From: Pelagimonas sp050633425
GTDB taxonomy: Bacteria; Pseudomonadota; Alphaproteobacteria; Rhodobacterales; Rhodobacteraceae
DNA: 64,000 nt
Reading direction: 5' to 3'
Assembly (NCBI RefSeq): GCF_050633425.1
Contig: NZ_JBOEGM010000008.1
Span: forward strand, 186,001-250,000
Shown one piece after another: positions 61,354-64,000 of the stretch. Made by a program: the position numbers and the translations under genes. Position 1 is the first letter of the stretch. Each line of letters opens with the position of its first letter. Under the pieces are notes generated by a model. The model had not been told where the DNA came from. It saw only the letters and a program-made list of their open reading frames with translations, and ran no database searches.

Positions 61354-62723
61354 TGGATGGAACCGTCCTTGTCGCGGATGATGACCGCACAATCCGTACC
61401 GTTTTGACACAGGCGCTGACACGCGCCGGGTGCAAGGTGCACGCAACGTCTAGTCTGACCACGCTGATGCGTTGGGTGGGCGAGGGGAAAGGCGACGTTG
61501 TGATTTCCGACGTTGTCATGCCCGATGGAAATGGTTTGGAAATGCTGCCCAAGATTGCCGAAGATCGTCCCGGTTTGCCGGTCATTGTCATCTCGGCGCA
61601 AAACACGATCATGACCGCCATTCAGGCCGCCGAGGCCGAGGCCTATGATTATTTGCCCAAACCTTTTGATTTACCGGACCTGATGAAGCGGACGTCTAAA
61701 GCGTTGGACAGCCGCAACCGTGCGCCGCGCCGCGAAGACCCGGTCGTTCAGGCCGATGCGCCCGAAGAGCTGCCTTTGGTTGGGAAAACGCCGGTGATGC
61801 AGGCGCTGTACCGGCTGGTTGCGCGGGTGATGAACACCGATTTGCCTGTGTTGGTTACTGGTGAAAGCGGAACCGGTAAATCTTTGATTGCCAAAGCGTT
61901 ACACGACTTCTCCGACCGTCGTAGCCTGCCATTTGTCACCGTGACTGGGGCCGATCTGACAGATCTGGATGGCCCGGCGCGGGTGCTGGCGCGGGTTCGG
62001 GGCGGTACGCTTTTGATTGATGAAATCGCCGATATTGATGATGAGGTTCAGGGTCGCATTGTGCGCATGATGGATGTGCCGGGCGATCATGTTCCGCGGT
62101 TTATTGCCTCGTCTCAATATGACCCGACATCCTTGATTGATGGCGGCAAGGTGCGCAAAGACTTGTTCTATCGCCTCGATGGTGCGGCAATCGAAGTGCC
62201 CGGACTGCGCGAACGGGTTGAAGATATCCCTCTGCTGGCGCAGCATTTTTTGACCCGAGGTGAGCGCGAAGGGGCCCCGCACCGGGTTTTGTCGGAGGGG
62301 GCGGTTGAGCTGTTTCGCATCTATTCATGGCCGGGCAATGTGCGGCAGTTGGAAAATGCGGTGCGCAGGCTCAGCCTGACCAGTCGAAATGAGGAAATCA
62401 GCCGATCTGAAGTTGAGGCAGTTCTTGGAAACCAGCCGGAAACCGGTCCGGTTTTACGTGGTGGCGATGGTGACAAGCTGGGTGAAAGCGTTGCCCGACA
62501 TCTGCGCCGTTACTTTGATTTGCATGGCGCAATGTTACCGCCACCGGGCTTATATGGGCGAATTCTTCGCGAAGTAGAGGCTCCATTGATTGAAATCGCA
62601 CTCGAAGCGACAGGCGGAAATCAGGCTAAATGTGCGGATTTGTTGGGAATCAACCGAAATACGCTCAGAAAGAAAATCACGGAATTAGATATTCGCGTGA
62701 CACGCCGCCGCAAATTGATGTAA
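61350..62723 (+). CDS. ntrC: NtrC response regulator lacking the sigma54-contact loop
   Basis: The 457-residue protein has a receiver domain (ADDDRTIRTVL; phospho-Asp in VVISDVVMPDG near residue 53), an AAA+ domain (Walker A GESGTGKS, Walker B GGTLLIDEIAD) and a Fis-type C-terminus (GGNQAKCADLLGINRNTLRKK). The stretch between FVTVTGADL and GGTLLIDE is shortened, so the ESELFGHEKGAFTGA loop that contacts sigma54 is missing. Rhodobacter NtrC has the same loss and works with the housekeeping sigma factor. It should activate genes such as amt. Confidence 0.96.
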   Translation: MMDGTVLVADDDRTIRTVLTQALTRAGCKVHATSSLTTLMRWVGEGKGDVVISDVVMPDGNGLEMLPKIAEDRPGLPVIVISAQNTIMTAIQAAEAEAYDYLPKPFDLPDLMKRTSKALDSRNRAPRREDPVVQADAPEELPLVGKTPVMQALYRLVARVMNTDLPVLVTGESGTGKSLIAKALHDFSDRRSLPFVTVTGADLTDLDGPARVLARVRGGTLLIDEIADIDDEVQGRIVRMMDVPGDHVPRFIASSQYDPTSLIDGGKVRKDLFYRLDGAAIEVPGLRERVEDIPLLAQHFLTRGEREGAPHRVLSEGAVELFRIYSWPGNVRQLENAVRRLSLTSRNEEISRSEVEAVLGNQPETGPVLRGGDGDKLGESVARHLRRYFDLHGAMLPPPGLYGRILREVEAPLIEIALEATGGNQAKCADLLGINRNTLRKKITELDIRVTRRRKLM

Positions 62724-62834
62724 AAGAGCCACATAACTGTGGCGCCAATGCTTAGCTGTGTTGGAAAGACCACAAAATATGGCGGTTGTCGGGTTTGGGA
62801 AACCTAATTCGGCACATTAGTAAGAGGTTCGGCT

Positions 62835-64000
62835 GTGGCCACACGGGCACGCTCTTGGACATGGAGTCGGCTTAGTCGATTGCGTCGCACACGTCGTGTG
62901 CAAAATGCGTTCACCCTGACTTTGGTGGCGCTTGGGCCGATTTTGGCGTTTTTCACCTTTTTGGTTCTTGGTCCGCTGGACCACGGCGCGGGCGACATAA
63001 GCCTGCGTCTTATCATTTTGGCCGACCTGATTTACGTGATGTTTTTGGCGGCCATGGTTCTGGGGCGCGTGGCACGTATGATTGCGGCCAGACGTGCCAA
63101 ATCAGCGGGCTCCCGCTTGCATCTGCGTTTGACCGCCTCCTTTGCTTTGATGGCGCTTTTGCCGACCGTCACGGTCGCTGTTTTTGCGGTTTTGACCATC
63201 AATATCGGCCTTGAGACCTGGTTTTCAAAGCGGGTGCAGAACGTTGTTGGCGCCTCGCTTTCGGCGGCGGAATCTTATGAAGCTGAACAAAGGCAGGGGC
63301 TTGTTCAGGATGTCTGGGCCTTGGGTGGTTTTTTAGACGCCAAACAGCGTGGCCGGTTCGTCGCGGATGCCGGCGAGTTGCGCCAAGATCTGAGCCAGGG
63401 TCAGAGCCAAATCCAACGGGGTTTGCGAGAGGCCTTTGTTGTGAACGGGGCGGGGGAAATCCAGGTGCGCGGCGAACGCAGCTACCTGTTTGATTACGAA
63501 CAGCCGCCGCAATGGGCTTTTGAAAATCTGGGCGAAGACGGCGTCAGTGTGATTGCCGATTGGGAAAACAATGAAATGCGCGCTTTGATTGAATTGCGCA
63601 CGTTTCCCGATGGGTTTCTATATGTCAGCCGCGAAATTGATGGTCAGTTGCTTCAGCTCCTGGACGAAACCCAAGAAACGGCGCAATTCTATCAACAGCA
63701 AGAGAGCGAGCGCGGTCGTCGATTGTTTGATTTCGCGCTGCTCTACTTGGGGTTTGCTGTTCTGCTGATCTTGGCGGCGACTTGGGCGGGCCTTTGGTTT
63801 GCCGAACGTCTGAGCCGCCCGGTCGGGCGATTGACCGGTGCTGCTCAGCGCGTCGGGGCGGGTGATCTCGATGTGCAGGTGATCGAAGAAGAGGGCGATG
63901 ACGAAATCTCGATGCTGGGGCGCTACTTCAACCAGATGACACGTCAATTGAAGGGCCAGCGCGAGGAGCTTTTGGAAAACACCCGTCAGATTGAACGCCG
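62835..64000 (+). CDS. ntrY: Sensor kinase NtrY, 5' part
   Basis: The frame runs off the window end after 388 codons. It starts at GTG with AGAGG seven bases upstream. It has transmembrane helices near residues 27-45, 60-78 and 100-120, a periplasmic domain (about 125-300), another helix (about 301-322), and the start of a HAMP domain (RLTGAAQRVGAGDLDVQV, YFNQMTRQL). The kinase core is beyond the window. It follows ntrC by 111 bp. NtrY works with NtrX in nitrogen and redox signalling. Confidence 0.93.
   Translation, partial: MATRARSWTWSRLSRLRRTRRVQNAFTLTLVALGPILAFFTFLVLGPLDHGAGDISLRLIILADLIYVMFLAAMVLGRVARMIAARRAKSAGSRLHLRLTASFALMALLPTVTVAVFAVLTINIGLETWFSKRVQNVVGASLSAAESYEAEQRQGLVQDVWALGGFLDAKQRGRFVADAGELRQDLSQGQSQIQRGLREAFVVNGAGEIQVRGERSYLFDYEQPPQWAFENLGEDGVSVIADWENNEMRALIELRTFPDGFLYVSREIDGQLLQLLDETQETAQFYQQQESERGRRLFDFALLYLGFAVLLILAATWAGLWFAERLSRPVGRLTGAAQRVGAGDLDVQVIEEEGDDEISMLGRYFNQMTRQLKGQREELLENTRQIER

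Overview
The window reads as chromosomal DNA of a marine alphaproteobacterium of the Rhodobacteraceae (Roseobacter group). This is my inference from gene content and order: the trpG-trpD-ung-trpC-moaC-moeA-lexA string, dusB-ntrB-ntrC-ntrY with an NtrC that lacks the sigma54-contact loop, the alphaproteobacterial LexA box GTTC-N7-GTTC, a zwf-pgl-pgi operon, a DUF6477/DUF6456 pair, and a non-pyrrolysine MttB-family methyltransferase with a separate corrinoid protein. Coding density is high. I saw no rRNA, tRNA, CRISPR array, insertion sequence or complete prophage.

Layout. 0-8 kb: a large MscS-type channel coupled to an AlaX editing protein; a structured gap that may hold a small RNA; a Fur/Mur regulator; a TerB/DUF533 protein; SelO; and a nucleoside hydrolase coupled to a GNAT acetyltransferase. 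8-13 kb: a 52-residue zinc-ribbon membrane protein, a radical SAM protein, and zwf-pgl-pgi behind a perfect 12-bp palindrome. 13.6-17.3 kb: an endolysin/holin pair with no phage around it, then ccmF-ccmH. 17.4-24.1 kb: a DUF2087 protein, an enoyl-CoA hydratase/isomerase, a large acidic protein with a duplicated domain, gltA and gltX. 24.2-31.9 kb: comEC converging on the lexA end of the trp/moa operon. 32-35.8 kb: a divergent polysaccharide deacetylase and several small membrane or secreted proteins. 34.3-45.2 kb: a loose B12/one-carbon region (DUF1638, corrinoid protein, homocysteine S-methyltransferase, MttB-family methyltransferase) interleaved with a PA0069-type radical SAM protein, YdcF, guaA, a NUDIX protein with a His/Cys-rich N-terminus, and DUF2270. 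45.3-47 kb: divergent DUF6477 and DUF6456 genes. 47-54 kb: peroxiredoxin, lipA, two cytochromes c, a Sel1 protein, hpt, a COQ10-like protein and MmgE/PrpD. 54.4-55.5 kb: an exported protein with a poly-aspartate tail next to a membrane-anchored LuxR-type regulator. 55.6-64 kb: amt, pncC-pgpA-ispDF, and dusB-ntrB-ntrC-ntrY, the last cut by the window end.

The most coherent hidden theme is gene transfer agent (GTA) biology spread over ordinary chromosomal loci. The GH108 endolysin and holin resemble the release cassette of the Rhodobacter GTA. The DUF6477/DUF6456 pair is a candidate for the GafA activator locus. comEC would serve uptake of GTA DNA, and lexA is a reported regulator of the system. 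Near-consensus CtrA boxes lie upstream of the DUF6456 gene and of comEC, and a half-site lies upstream of the lysis cassette. A second theme is the distributed corrinoid methyl-transfer set, which could be pieces of a split methionine synthase, a betaine or methylamine demethylation route, or both.
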